Shown: one piece after another, positions 31,974 through 40,639 of the stretch
Layout: each line of letters starts with the position of its first letter
Position numbering within the stretch: the first letter of the stretch is position 1
NCBI GenBank assembly: GCA_019638495.1
Contig: JAHBTQ010000004.1
Coordinates: 124,001 to 188,000, forward strand
From: Taibaiella sp.
GTDB lineage: Bacteria > Bacteroidota > Bacteroidia > Chitinophagales > Chitinophagaceae
Length of the DNA: 64,000 nucleotides
Reading direction: 5' to 3'
Notes under the pieces: generated by a model
What the model was told of the DNA's origin: nothing
The model's input: the letters and a program-made list of their open reading frames with translations, nothing else
Database searches by the model: none
Program-made: the position numbers and the translations under genes

Positions 31974-33791
31974 ATGAATAAAAGATTATCATCAGGTTCG
32001 GACAATGGCGGAAAGTTCGGCAAGCGTGAAGGGAAGCCGTCAGACCGTAATGATGATAAGCGTGGCGGCCCTGCCCGCGGCCCGCGCAACGGTGGCGAGG
32101 AGCAAAAACCCTTCCGCCCGGGATGGCGAAAACCGCCCCGCGAGGATGGCGACAACTACCGCAGCGATCGCAAATCAGCTCCACGCGAACCGCGCGAGGG
32201 CGATGAACCAAGGCCTGAACGCGCCGAGAAAAAATTCAACATGCGGAAGTTTGAAGAAAGCCGTGGCCCTATGGAGCGCCCTGCCGCCCGCAAGCCAAGG
32301 CCTGAAAAGCGTGAGGACGGCGACTTCAAAGCCAAGAAACCTTTTGAAAAACGTGAAGGAGGGTTCCGCCGGGATGATGGCGACAGGCCTGCGCGTAAGA
32401 CTCGTACAGAAAACGACCGCGGCGAGGGCCGCAGCTTTGGCGACAGGAAGCCATTTGACAGGCGCGGCGATGACGACCGCACTGAAAGGAAACCTTACGG
32501 AAAACGTGAAGGCGGATTCCGCAATGATGATAACGAAAGGCCGGCACGCAAACCGAGGAATAACGACGAGCGTGGCGATAGCCGCGGCTTTGGAGATAGG
32601 AAGCCATATGGCAGGCGTAGCGATGACGACCGCATTGAAAGGAAACCCTACGGAAAGCGTGAAGGGGGATTCCGCAGCGAGGACAACGACAGGCCAGCTC
32701 GCAAACCAAGAACAACAGATGACCGCGGCGAAGGATGGAGCTTTAGTGATAGGAAGCCATATGGCAAACGCAGCGACGACCGCTCAGAAAAGCCATTCGC
32801 ACGTAAGCGTTTTGAAGACAAGGAGGGAGGTGAGGAATTTGACAGGCCAAAGCGTGGCGTAAAGAACGCTGGCAGTGACCGCAAGCCATTTGCAGGAATG
32901 CCACTGGGCAAAAAGAGCCGAGAAGACTATAAGCGCGACACCTATGCCGATGCGCCGGAATTCAAGCCGCGGAAGGCAAAGACGAAACCTGAAATAGAGG
33001 ACGAAGCAGAATACTATGGTGACAATGACGAATGGGAAGTAAGCGGCGACAAACGCGCGAAGCGCCCCACTGCTGCAACCTACCCCATGCCGCTGAACAA
33101 ATATATAGCCCACAGTGGTGAGTGTAGCCGCCGCGACGCAGCCGAGCTGGTGAAGCAAGGCAAGGCTAAAGTAAATGGCGAGCTTATTACAGACCCGGGC
33201 CACAAGATCAATGAAGGTGACCAGGTGACCCTGAGCGGCAAAAAGCTGAAGCCACAGAAAGGGCTGGTGTATCTGCTGCTGAACAAGCCCAAAGGATTCA
33301 TCACCACCAGTGAAGATGAGCGTGGACGCCGCACCGTGATGGACCTGGTAGCCAATGCCGAAGTGGGACGTGTGTATCCCGTAGGCAGACTGGACAGGGC
33401 CACAACGGGGCTGATACTGCTGACCAATGATGGCACGCTGGCACAAAAGCTTTCTCACCCTTCCTACAATGTGAAGAAGGTATATCATGTAACGCTGGAC
33501 AAGCCGCTGACAAAAGCTGATTTCGACAAGATAGTGGAGGGTGTGGAGCTGGAAGACGGTAAGGCCCCTGTGGACGAGATAGCCTACCTGGACAAAAAGA
33601 ACGAACTGGGACTGGAGATTCACAGCGGGAAGAACCGCATAGTGCGTCGCATATTTGAGTCATTGGGCTATGTGGTAGACAAGCTGGACCGTATGATGTA
33701 TGCCGGCCTTACTAAGAAGAACCTGCCGCGTGGCAAATGGCGTTTCCTGGACGAGCGTGAAATAGTTCTTTTAAAACACTTCAAATCATAG
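31974..33791 (+). CDS. RluB/RsuA-family pseudouridine synthase with long Arg/Asp-rich N-terminal extension
   Basis: 605 residues from ATG 31974. Residues 1-365 are charged and probably disordered (Arg, Asp, Lys, Gly, Glu), including three 51-residue tandem units (DNA period 153). An S4 RNA-binding domain follows (about 373-425; MPLNKYIAHSGECSRRDAAELVKQG) and then the synthase domain with KPKGFITT, the catalytic Asp in VGRLDRATTGLILLTNDG and SGKNRIVRRIFESLGY. It isomerises uridine in rRNA (RluB/RsuA group). Such repeated tails occur in several Bacteroidota homologues and may bind RNA. Confidence 0.93.
   Translation: MNKRLSSGSDNGGKFGKREGKPSDRNDDKRGGPARGPRNGGEEQKPFRPGWRKPPREDGDNYRSDRKSAPREPREGDEPRPERAEKKFNMRKFEESRGPMERPAARKPRPEKREDGDFKAKKPFEKREGGFRRDDGDRPARKTRTENDRGEGRSFGDRKPFDRRGDDDRTERKPYGKREGGFRNDDNERPARKPRNNDERGDSRGFGDRKPYGRRSDDDRIERKPYGKREGGFRSEDNDRPARKPRTTDDRGEGWSFSDRKPYGKRSDDRSEKPFARKRFEDKEGGEEFDRPKRGVKNAGSDRKPFAGMPLGKKSREDYKRDTYADAPEFKPRKAKTKPEIEDEAEYYGDNDEWEVSGDKRAKRPTAATYPMPLNKYIAHSGECSRRDAAELVKQGKAKVNGELITDPGHKINEGDQVTLSGKKLKPQKGLVYLLLNKPKGFITTSEDERGRRTVMDLVANAEVGRVYPVGRLDRATTGLILLTNDGTLAQKLSHPSYNVKKVYHVTLDKPLTKADFDKIVEGVELEDGKAPVDEIAYLDKKNELGLEIHSGKNRIVRRIFESLGYVVDKLDRMMYAGLTKKNLPRGKWRFLDEREIVLLKHFKS
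32352..32810 (+). repeat. Three 153-bp in-frame tandem repeats
   Basis: The mark CGTGAAGG(A/C/G)GG begins units at 32352, 32505 and 32658, exactly 153 bases apart (51 codons). Each encodes REGGFR..DN(E)RPARKPR followed by DRG(E/D)..SFGDRKP. A fourth unit near 32811 is degenerate. Confidence 0.85.
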
Positions 33792-33824
33792 TACTTTAGA
33801 TACCCTATCAAATCAATTTCTATA

Positions 33825-34991
33825 ATGCCTCTGTTTACCGCCACAAAAATTCACGACGGCTATGGATGGTTGCCGGAGGGAACTACCGTTGAGCTGAACG
33901 CAGACGGTACCGTTATTGCCTTGTATGACCAAAGGATAGAAGGAGCTACCCATTTCGACGGCGTATTGGCCCCGGGCTTTGTGAATGTACATTGCCACCT
34001 GGAGCTATCTCACATGAAAGGCGTGGCCAATGAGCGCACTGGGCTAATTCCCTTCCTTAGGAACATACCACAGCATCGGGACACGTTCTCAGAGGATCAG
34101 AAAAGAGAAGCGAGGCATAGAGCATTTGACGAGATGCTGGCGAATGGCATTGTGGCCGTGGGCGATATAGCCAACACTACGGACACGCTGGACCTGAGGG
34201 CGCAAGACAAAATACACTTTCAGACCTTCGTAGAGGCTCTTGGTTTTAACGAGGCAGGAGCACACAGAGCATTTAGCTATGCCGAGGCTACGTTCAATGC
34301 CTTTGCAGAGCAGCAATCTACCAATAAGATGGTGAGACAGAGTATAGTGCCGCATGCACCCTACTCGGTTTCCTCAACCCTATTCAAGCTTATAGACAGC
34401 CACCAACCGAATTCGGTAATAAGCATCCACAACCAGGAGAGTGAGGAAGAAAATAAGTTCTATATGCGCAAAGAAGGGAAGGTGCGCGAATTGCTAGCTC
34501 AGCTAGGCATAGATGATGGCCACTTTGCACCCACCGGCAAACCTTCACTGGAGTCGTATATGCAATGGCTATCGCCAAATCGATCTTATGTACTAGTGCA
34601 TAACACCTACTCAGATTCTTATGACATTGAGTGCGCGCGCACCTATGCCGGAGAAACCCACTGGTGCCTGTGCCCCAATGCAAACCTGTATATAGAAGGG
34701 CGCCTGCCCGACATAAACACCTTCATCAGCGAAGGAGTGAACATTTGCATCGGGACAGACAGCCTGGCGTCAAACCATACACTGAGTGTACTGTCAGAGT
34801 TGACAACAATTAAAGAACACTACCCGCAAATAAGTTGGGAAACATTGCTGCACTGGGGCACTGCAAATGGAGCAAAGGCACTGCAGATGAATGACCTGGT
34901 GGGCACTCTGAAGCCGGGTATGAAACCAGGCCTGATCCTGCTCTCCGGGCTGGATAAGGGGGAGAAGCCAGCAGTGCGGCGGATAGCTTAG
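33825..34991 (+). CDS. Amidohydrolase-family metal-dependent hydrolase/deaminase
   Basis: 388 residues. Metal ligands of the TRZ/ATZ/SsnA-type amidohydrolase group: LAPGFVNVHCHLELSHMKG (His-x-His, about 55-57), the later His in SIVPHAPYSVS and SIHNQES, and the terminal Asp in ICIGTDSLASNHTLS. C-terminal GTLKPGMKPGLILLSGL restores the beta sandwich. In menaquinone-futalosine bacteria a member deaminates 6-aminodeoxyfutalosine, but substrate cannot be told from sequence alone. Start 33 bases after the pseudouridine synthase. Confidence 0.85.
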   Translation: MPLFTATKIHDGYGWLPEGTTVELNADGTVIALYDQRIEGATHFDGVLAPGFVNVHCHLELSHMKGVANERTGLIPFLRNIPQHRDTFSEDQKREARHRAFDEMLANGIVAVGDIANTTDTLDLRAQDKIHFQTFVEALGFNEAGAHRAFSYAEATFNAFAEQQSTNKMVRQSIVPHAPYSVSSTLFKLIDSHQPNSVISIHNQESEEENKFYMRKEGKVRELLAQLGIDDGHFAPTGKPSLESYMQWLSPNRSYVLVHNTYSDSYDIECARTYAGETHWCLCPNANLYIEGRLPDINTFISEGVNICIGTDSLASNHTLSVLSELTTIKEHYPQISWETLLHWGTANGAKALQMNDLVGTLKPGMKPGLILLSGLDKGEKPAVRRIA

Positions 34992-34992
34992 A

Positions 34993-35424
34993 CTAATCTG
35001 TTTTAGTCCACTTCGTAGTCTTTCCAATTAGCGATATACCCATGTAGCCGCGCACATCCAGATTGTCGCCATTCAGCGTCATTTTGCAACTGTAAGTCTT
35101 TCCGGTTTTCGGGTCATAGATCGTCCCATCCTCATAGTGCCTATCATCGGCCTTCGAAAAGCCACGCATCAGCACCATGCCCAGTATAGGGTCGTTTCGT
35201 TTAGCCTTATCAGGATTGTGCTTGTCCACTTTGGGTTTGCCGTCCTCATTGGGAATTTTCAGCCACACCAGCTTGCCATAGAACTTGCCGTCTGTAGCCT
35301 TGTAGATCTGAATTTTACCAGTCTTTTCTTCGCTAAGCCATAGGTGCTCTATCGGGTCCTGGGCCAGCGCTTTCAAACTCATTACGGACAGCACCGCTGC
35401 CTTCAATAAAAATGATATTCGCAT
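34993..35424 (-). CDS. DUF2147 secreted protein
   Basis: 143 residues. Signal peptide (1-21, ALAQ) and then DUF2147 marks: HLWLSEEKTGKIQIYKATDGKFYGKLVWL, a Lys/Asp-rich loop (KVDKHNPDKAKRNDPILGM), GTIYDPKTGKTYSCKMTL and LDVRGYMGISLIGKTTKWTK. Compact periplasmic beta-sandwich expected; function unknown. Its stop is 1 base from the convergent amidohydrolase stop. Confidence 0.87.
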   Translation of the reverse strand: MRISFLLKAAVLSVMSLKALAQDPIEHLWLSEEKTGKIQIYKATDGKFYGKLVWLKIPNEDGKPKVDKHNPDKAKRNDPILGMVLMRGFSKADDRHYEDGTIYDPKTGKTYSCKMTLNGDNLDVRGYMGISLIGKTTKWTKTD

Positions 35425-35464
35425 AGGTTATATTCTCTAACCTAAAGTTAGGGCGATTGCCGCA

Positions 35465-36196
35465 TTAATCAATTGCCGAAATGCTACCAAGGCCCGAGAT
35501 GTGCCTGGCCACGTCTGGCTGGCCTTTGTACTTAATAGAGCCTGCGCCGCTGATGCTTGCATCCAGCTTTTTAGTTGCCCACACCTTTGCGCCACCCGCA
35601 CCGGAGAGCGAAGCGATAGTTTCTTCGGTCTGAAGCCCTTCGGCATCGACACCGCCTACGCCGCTCATCTCCATGTTTGAAAGGCGCGCTGTGCCGCTTT
35701 TTATCTTCAGCCCGGCTGCTCCGGAAAGGTCCACAGCAAGGTTGTCCACCTGGACATTGTCTACCACTACTGCACCAGCGCCGGAAACATCCAGCGAAAA
35801 GTCTCTACCTTTTATGGTGCCCGCTACTTCCGCGTCTGTAGTACCCGACAAGCTCATCGCCTTGATAGACGGCATCGCAATGCGCACTTCCAGATCGCTC
35901 TCTTCCACTTCCCAGGAGTCGTCAAGATCAAGGTCCACATGCAATACCCCACCTTTCACCTCGGTCTTCACATGCTTCATCACGTTGCTGTAGCCCACCA
36001 GTTCCACCCGTTCATCAGCACCCTCGGATACATTCACTTTAAGGTTGCTGGCAAGGCTCACGTCTATAGCGTCGAAGGCCTTAACGCTACGTACCTCGGT
36101 GGTCTTTTCACCTTCCCCAGTCAGCACGTTGCTGCCACAGGACGAAAATAACATGGTGGACCCAAGTGCCAGGAATCCGAGAATAACCTTTTTCAT
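35465..36196 (-). CDS. DUF2807 (head GIN domain) lipoprotein
   Basis: 243 residues from ATG 36196. Lipoprotein signal with lipobox SSC (MKKVILGFLALGSTMLFSSCGS). The rest is a right-handed beta helix of the DUF2807 type: VRSVKAFDAIDVSLASNLKVNVSEG, then short Ser/Gly/Ala turns (LSGTTDAEVAG, DVSGAGAVVVDNV, DLSGAAGLKI). The ORF is open to 36241 but the lipobox fixes this start. Envelope, function unknown. Confidence 0.88.
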   Translation of the reverse strand: MKKVILGFLALGSTMLFSSCGSNVLTGEGEKTTEVRSVKAFDAIDVSLASNLKVNVSEGADERVELVGYSNVMKHVKTEVKGGVLHVDLDLDDSWEVEESDLEVRIAMPSIKAMSLSGTTDAEVAGTIKGRDFSLDVSGAGAVVVDNVQVDNLAVDLSGAAGLKIKSGTARLSNMEMSGVGGVDAEGLQTEETIASLSGAGGAKVWATKKLDASISGAGSIKYKGQPDVARHISGLGSISAID

Positions 36197-36279
36197 GATC
36201 GGTAGATTTTGTGATGATACTATTAAACGTACAATCACCAATAAAGTTACATGGAGAAGCCAGAATTTCGCAGAGAAGC

Positions 36280-36486
36280 TTATTTACGTCCCTTCCACCA
36301 GAAGAAACCTACTGTACCCATGATGCCTGCAGGTAGCAGCGCCAGGTATAGAATACCTCTGTTCAGGCCTTTAGCACTCTTGTTGTCCAGGCCGGCAGCA
36401 GTCTTGGTACATACTGAACACCCCTGTGCAAGCACCGCGCCACCAGTTATCATCATCAAACCCGCAATAAGTACCAGCCTTTTCAT
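36280..36486 (-). CDS. Small membrane protein with CSVC motif
   Basis: 68 residues. Signal-like start (MKRLVLIAGLMMITGGAVLAQ), then GCSVCTKTAAGLDNKSAKGLNRG and one membrane helix (ILYLALLPAGIMGTVGFFWW). The CxxC after the cleavage site could bind a metal or form a disulfide. I recall similar short proteins in Bacteroidota near respiratory genes, which fits the oxidase operon nearby, but function is not known. Confidence 0.7.
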   Translation of the reverse strand: MKRLVLIAGLMMITGGAVLAQGCSVCTKTAAGLDNKSAKGLNRGILYLALLPAGIMGTVGFFWWKGRK

Positions 36487-36490
36487 GCTG

Positions 36491-36498
36491 CAAAGTTA
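36491..36498 (-). promoter_or_regulatory. -7 box adjacent to the CSVC gene start
   Basis: Reverse strand TAACTTTG matches TAnnTTTG and ends 4 bases before the ATG at 36486. Transcription would start at or next to the start codon (leaderless). Confidence 0.5.
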
Positions 36499-36538
36499 CA
36501 GAAATTAGAAACCGGGAATGCTGATTGTGGGCATTTAG

Positions 36539-36546
36539 TACATTTG
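36539..36546 (+). promoter_or_regulatory. -7 box adjacent to the TonB-like gene start
   Basis: TACATTTG matches TAnnTTTG and ends 7 bases before ATG 36554, again predicting a leaderless or very short-leader mRNA. Confidence 0.5.
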
Positions 36547-36553
36547 GAGCATT

Positions 36554-37363
36554 ATGTTTAAGTATATCCTGCTCATTTGCCTCTTCTTGTGGCCCGCTGT
36601 TGCTTCCTGCCAAACCGGCACCAACTATTTTGACGAGCACTGGACACCTACCAGTAAAAAGCATGCCGAATACGTAAGAAACTACAGTTGGGAAAATGAC
36701 TTGTATAAAGTCGAAGATCGCTATGCAAGTGGTGAACTTTATTGTACCAGTTATAGGACTGAGGTTGAGAGCAACCGGATCAGGTACCGGGAAGGTGAGA
36801 TCGTATTTTACACCCGGCAAGGGCAGAAAATGAGAGAGGGAAAGTACTTACATGGAAAGCGGGACGGCACATGGAAATTCTACAACACTAAAACCGGTGC
36901 GCTAAAAGAAAGGATCACGTACTATGCAGAGCCGTCGGCTACCGACTCAGAACAGGTAATAGATATTGATTCTCTATTTAACGACGACACTTTAAAGCCC
37001 CGTCCCACTTTAGACTATACACGAAAGGGCGTTCAACGAAACGAGGAAAGCAAGAATGCGCCCCTGGTATATGTAGAGCAGATGCCTATGGCCGGGTTCA
37101 ATATCCCCCACTACCTCAGCAAGAACCTGGTTTATCCGAGTTTCGCCCGAAAGGCGGGGATCGAAGGTAAAGTTGTGATCAAATTTGTAGTAGATGAAGA
37201 TGGCGGCATTACAAACGTGCGAGTAATAAACGGAATTGGAGGAGGCTGTGACGAAGAAGCAGCACGGGTCATAGCAGACATGCCAAACTGGACTCCAGGC
37301 TACCAAAACGAAGAACCCGTGAGAGTTTATTTCACAATACCGATCACTTTCAAGCTTAAATAA
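36554..37363 (+). CDS. TonB C-terminal domain protein with MORN-like repeats
   Basis: 269 residues. Signal peptide (1-21, SCQ), a MORN-like stretch (about 95-125; GKYLHGKRDGTWKFYNTKTGALKERITYY) and a TonB C-terminal domain (about 175-269: PHYLSKNLVYPSFARKAGIEGKVVIKFVVDEDGGITNVRVINGIGGGCDEEAARVI). It lacks the N-terminal membrane anchor of true TonB, so it is more likely a secreted TonB-box-binding relative than an energy transducer. Convergent with the DUF420 gene. Confidence 0.82.
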   Translation: MFKYILLICLFLWPAVASCQTGTNYFDEHWTPTSKKHAEYVRNYSWENDLYKVEDRYASGELYCTSYRTEVESNRIRYREGEIVFYTRQGQKMREGKYLHGKRDGTWKFYNTKTGALKERITYYAEPSATDSEQVIDIDSLFNDDTLKPRPTLDYTRKGVQRNEESKNAPLVYVEQMPMAGFNIPHYLSKNLVYPSFARKAGIEGKVVIKFVVDEDGGITNVRVINGIGGGCDEEAARVIADMPNWTPGYQNEEPVRVYFTIPITFKLK

Positions 37364-37374
37364 AATGCGGCTGC

Positions 37375-37917
37375 TTACTGGTAGTAGGGGCTGATGAAAA
37401 GGTAAACAAGTACCCCTGTAATGCTTACATAGAGCCAAAGCGGCCAGGTATACTTTGCACTTCTCCTATGATTCGGAAATTCACCTATCAGCGCGCGATA
37501 GGCTGTAAAGAGGATGAAAGGCAAAATAATAGCAGCCAAGGGTATATGTGTTGCCAATATAAAGTAATAGACTGTTCGCATCACCCCGGTACCGCCATAC
37601 TTAGTTTCGCCGGCAAGTAAGTGATGAGCTATGTAAGACACCAGAAATAATATTGAAAGCCCCATGGCCGCCAGCATTATTTTCTTGTGCAGCTCATATT
37701 TCTTGTTCTTCACCGCTACAAATGCCCAGATAAGCAGAATTGTGACCACGCTATTGATAACTGCATTAGCCAGGGCAAACAAATGAACATCGAAGCCCAG
37801 GTTTAGCTCTAACTTGAACCTGGAGAGCAACGCCACTGCAGCAAACACCACAAAAGATACCGTCAATATCAGCAGGCGGGCCTGCTTGTCATTCTTCTTT
37901 AAAACCGGAGCAATCAT
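37375..37917 (-). CDS. DUF420 membrane protein (oxidase-assembly-associated)
   Basis: 180 residues with about five helices and conserved His: NAVINSVVTILLIWAFVAVK, YELHKKIMLAAM, LVSYIAHHLLAG, YFILATHIPLAAIILP and a final WLYVSITGVLVYLF. This is the DUF420 family (YozB-like), found with cytochrome oxidase genes and thought to help assembly. Last gene of the oxidase operon, 72 bases after SCO. Confidence 0.87.
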   Translation of the reverse strand: MIAPVLKKNDKQARLLILTVSFVVFAAVALLSRFKLELNLGFDVHLFALANAVINSVVTILLIWAFVAVKNKKYELHKKIMLAAMGLSILFLVSYIAHHLLAGETKYGGTGVMRTVYYFILATHIPLAAIILPFILFTAYRALIGEFPNHRRSAKYTWPLWLYVSITGVLVYLFISPYYQ

Positions 37918-37989
37918 AAACTGAAATGAAATACAAATTTATTGATGGCGAGTGTATCAAAGTCACCCGATTAAAAACTGACTCTAATT

Positions 37990-38709
37990 TTACTTGCGCT
38001 TCTTTTCCTTCTCCATTGTTAGCAAAACAATGTCGTCTGCACAACGTTTCACGTCTGCAGTGTCCAAACCATCATAGTAGCCACGGATATACCTTTTAGC
38101 ATCTATCAATACCAACTTCTGGCTATGAATGAAATCGTCAGCACCACCATCACCCGGTCCGGTAACAAGCTTCAGCTCATTTCGTGCAAAATCATAAATA
38201 GCCTTTTTGTCGCCTGTGGCAAACCACCAGTGGTCATGGTCGGCCTTATAGCGGTCGGCGTATGCGCGCAGGGCTTGTATGGTATCATGCTCCGGATCTA
38301 CCGTTATCGAGACAAAGTGCACTGAATTGTCCAGCCCGTTCTCGATCTTCGGATTTCGCCTGAAGGCACGCTGCAGCAACCATGTATTGCCTATGAGTTT
38401 GGGGCAGACGGTAGGGCAAGTGGTAAAAAAGAAATTTACCACCACAATACGACCATCCAGCGTACCATTAAGTGAGAAGTTGTCGCCAAGCTGATTAGTA
38501 AGGTCAAGGTCGCCAACCTTGTGGTAAATGGTATCTGCTACTTGCTTGCCGTCTACAGTAGCATTTTCTACCCTCTCCACGCCATAGTGGCCCGGCAGGT
38601 GAATCTTGTCCTTAGACAGTACCCTGGCTATCATGTAAAAAGAAAGCGGTAGCACAAACGCCACCGCTAACCCTAATAAAAATCTGTTACCGAAATTATT
38701 CTTACTCAT
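37990..38709 (-). CDS. SCO1/SenC-family copper chaperone
   Basis: 239 residues. One N-terminal membrane helix (10-28), then a thioredoxin-like periplasmic domain with the copper-binding FFFTTCPTVCPKL (CxxxC) and a downstream His (DDFIHSQKLVLID). It delivers copper to the CuA site of cytochrome oxidase subunit II. Start overlaps the stop of the subunit IV gene (TAATG). Confidence 0.92.
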   Translation of the reverse strand: MSKNNFGNRFLLGLAVAFVLPLSFYMIARVLSKDKIHLPGHYGVERVENATVDGKQVADTIYHKVGDLDLTNQLGDNFSLNGTLDGRIVVVNFFFTTCPTVCPKLIGNTWLLQRAFRRNPKIENGLDNSVHFVSITVDPEHDTIQALRAYADRYKADHDHWWFATGDKKAIYDFARNELKLVTGPGDGGADDFIHSQKLVLIDAKRYIRGYYDGLDTADVKRCADDIVLLTMEKEKKRK

Positions 38710-39164
38710 TATTTTTTAGCGTGCTGTACTTGCTCTTTCACCGTATCTCCACGGCTAGGTGAAGAGTTGTTCATACGAAGCCAGAAGAAACCGTCTGCGA
38801 GGAACGCGATGATAAACCAAACGAACAGGAACAAAGGTACGAGAACAGTGACGATAAATCCCCTGAACTCATCGCCAAGGTGCATGAAAATTGATACAAT
38901 GTAACCTGCCTTCAAAACGGTAAGGGCAAGGAATACAAAGTTAATGAGCGCCTTTGGCATAGCATGACTGAAGTACATACCCAGCATTACCTCTACGAGC
39001 GTAATAACGAGCAGTATCCAAAACACCTTCCAAATCTTCTTAACCTGCTGCTTGCTTTCAGATGAATTGATATCTGAGTGGTGGGCCATTACGCCTGAGT
39101 ACAATTTCGACTGGTCACCTTCGTAAAGATGCTGTATGCTATCTGATCCGTGATGTGCTGACAT
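38709..39164 (-). CDS. Cytochrome c oxidase subunit IV family protein
   Basis: 151 residues. A hydrophilic N-terminus of about 45 residues, then three helices: WKVFWILLVITLVEVMLGMYF, LINFVFLALTVLKAGYIVSIFMHL and FIVTVLVPLFLFVWFIIAFLADG. The core GYIVSIFMHLGDE is the family mark. Part of the caa3/cbb-like oxidase of Bacteroidota, in operon between subunit III and SCO. Confidence 0.88.
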   Translation of the reverse strand: MSAHHGSDSIQHLYEGDQSKLYSGVMAHHSDINSSESKQQVKKIWKVFWILLVITLVEVMLGMYFSHAMPKALINFVFLALTVLKAGYIVSIFMHLGDEFRGFIVTVLVPLFLFVWFIIAFLADGFFWLRMNNSSPSRGDTVKEQVQHAKK

Positions 39165-39232
39165 TTTCTTGAATTATAAAGTATGAACTGAGTTATGAAT
39201 TATGAGTTGTGATATCTGCGCTTCCGCCCCGA

Positions 39233-39991
39233 TTAGAGGAGGTAGAAGCAAGTGAATACGAATACCCAAACAAGGTCTACAAAGTGCCAGTAAAGACCGA
39301 TCTTTTCAACCATTTCGTAGTGACCGCGGCGCTCATAAACACCATTCACTGTGTTTACAAGGATCAGGATATTGAAGACAACACCAGACGTTACGTGACC
39401 ACCGTGGAAACCAGTGATGGTAAAGAAGTAGTTAAAGAAGTTGTGCGTAGCTTTCATAGCCACTTCTGGCTGAGTTGCAAGGATGTGACCCGCATTGTGG
39501 TGGTTGAAGAAATGCGCGAAACGCTCAACCGGTGTAGCAGGATCGGTGAAGCCTCCCCACAGTGCACCTACTTCGCCATGAAGGTGTGTCCATTCCCAAG
39601 CCTGGCAGGCAAGGAAGCAGATACCACCGATGATGGTCCAAAGGAGCCATTTTGCAACATTCTTTTTATCGCCGTAGTGACCAGCATGTACCGCAAGTAC
39701 CATTGTCACCGAACTCATGATGAGGATAAAGGTCATCAGCGACACGAAGAGAAGTGGCAGGCTGGCATGCCCCATGAACGGGAAAGCTTTGAACACCTCG
39801 TTAGGGTCGGGCCATACGGCACTGAAAAAACGGGTGGTACCGTAGGAAATCAGAAGGGCTCCAAACGTCAGGGCATCTGACAAGAGGAAAAACCACATCA
39901 TCATTTTACCGTAACTAACGTTGAATGGCGAACGCCCTCCAATCCATAAATTCTCTTTTGGTTCTGCTGTAACTACTGTTGAATGCGACAT
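39233..39991 (-). CDS. Cytochrome c oxidase subunit III
   Basis: 252 residues with about seven helices. Typical blocks are KMMMWFFLLSDALTFGALLISY, ACQAWEWTHLHGE, NFFNYFFTITGFHGGHVTSGVVFNI and VEKIGLYWHFVDLVWVFVFTCFYLL. The last, with HFVDxVW, is the family mark. The long insertion with three His (FFNHHNAGH) is usual in Bacteroidota homologues. Second subunit III in the operon. Confidence 0.93.
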   Translation of the reverse strand: MSHSTVVTAEPKENLWIGGRSPFNVSYGKMMMWFFLLSDALTFGALLISYGTTRFFSAVWPDPNEVFKAFPFMGHASLPLLFVSLMTFILIMSSVTMVLAVHAGHYGDKKNVAKWLLWTIIGGICFLACQAWEWTHLHGEVGALWGGFTDPATPVERFAHFFNHHNAGHILATQPEVAMKATHNFFNYFFTITGFHGGHVTSGVVFNILILVNTVNGVYERRGHYEMVEKIGLYWHFVDLVWVFVFTCFYLL

Positions 39992-40045
39992 AAATTATGT
40001 TGTAAAAGTGTAAGTTGTGATACGGGCGCGAATTTCGAAACAATT

Positions 40046-40639
40046 TTATTGATTTGCCAGAAAAAAGACAAATAAATATACCCACAATATATCCACGAAG
40101 TGCCAATAAGTGGCTGCGATCTCTAATCCGGTAGCGTTGTAGACCTTCACATTAACCCTGAAAGCCCTGAAAAATACGATGGTCAGACCTATTAAGCCAC
40201 CTGCCAGGTGAAGCAAGTGGAGCCCGGCGATGATGAACAAAAACGACTCACTTGGGTTACCATTGAGCCTTACGGTAGCCGATTGATTGAGCGTTTCGCC
40301 GTTTATCCTTATCTGCTGCAATTGGTGATATAACTGGTAAAAGCCTGCATACTGGAAAATACCGAACAAAATGCCAAGCACCAACGTAGTGGTAATCAGC
40401 GCTTTATATCGCGGCATTTCGCGACTCTTGAAGGCACGCACACCGAAATGCATGGTTACACTGCTGATGATAATAGCAACCGTGCTATACCAAAATAGCA
40501 TTGGCAGGTCGTAATAACGCCAATTGCCCTGGGCCTGGCGCACCAGGTAACCGCTTGTAAGCCCGGCAAACGCCATAGCCATACTGCCCATGGCTACCCA
40601 CATCATGAATTTTTGTGGATGTATCTTTCTTCTTTCCAT
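40046..40639 (-). CDS. Cytochrome c oxidase subunit III (second paralogue)
   Basis: 197 residues from ATG 40639 (MERRKIHPQKFMMWVAMGSM). The ORF is open to 40819, but that extra part translates dispersed repeat DNA (see 40640-40805) and is rejected. It has five helices (the two-helix N-terminal part is missing, as in the shorter CoxC-type partner) and ends AATYWHFVDILWVYLFVFFL. Paired short and long subunit III genes are common in Bacteroidota. Confidence 0.9.
   Translation of the reverse strand: MERRKIHPQKFMMWVAMGSMAMAFAGLTSGYLVRQAQGNWRYYDLPMLFWYSTVAIIISSVTMHFGVRAFKSREMPRYKALITTTLVLGILFGIFQYAGFYQLYHQLQQIRINGETLNQSATVRLNGNPSESFLFIIAGLHLLHLAGGLIGLTIVFFRAFRVNVKVYNATGLEIAATYWHFVDILWVYLFVFFLANQ

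Noticed and set aside
32352-32810. Regular 153-bp repeats as a possible CRISPR array
   Set aside because: Units are in frame, adjacent without unique spacers, and encode a protein repeat.
32784-33623. Reverse 279-residue ORF opposite the pseudouridine synthase
   Set aside because: Shadow of the S4/synthase coding region, no motif.
39209-39880. Forward 223-residue ORF opposite cytochrome oxidase subunit III
   Set aside because: The subunit III frame is unmistakable; the forward frame has no motif.
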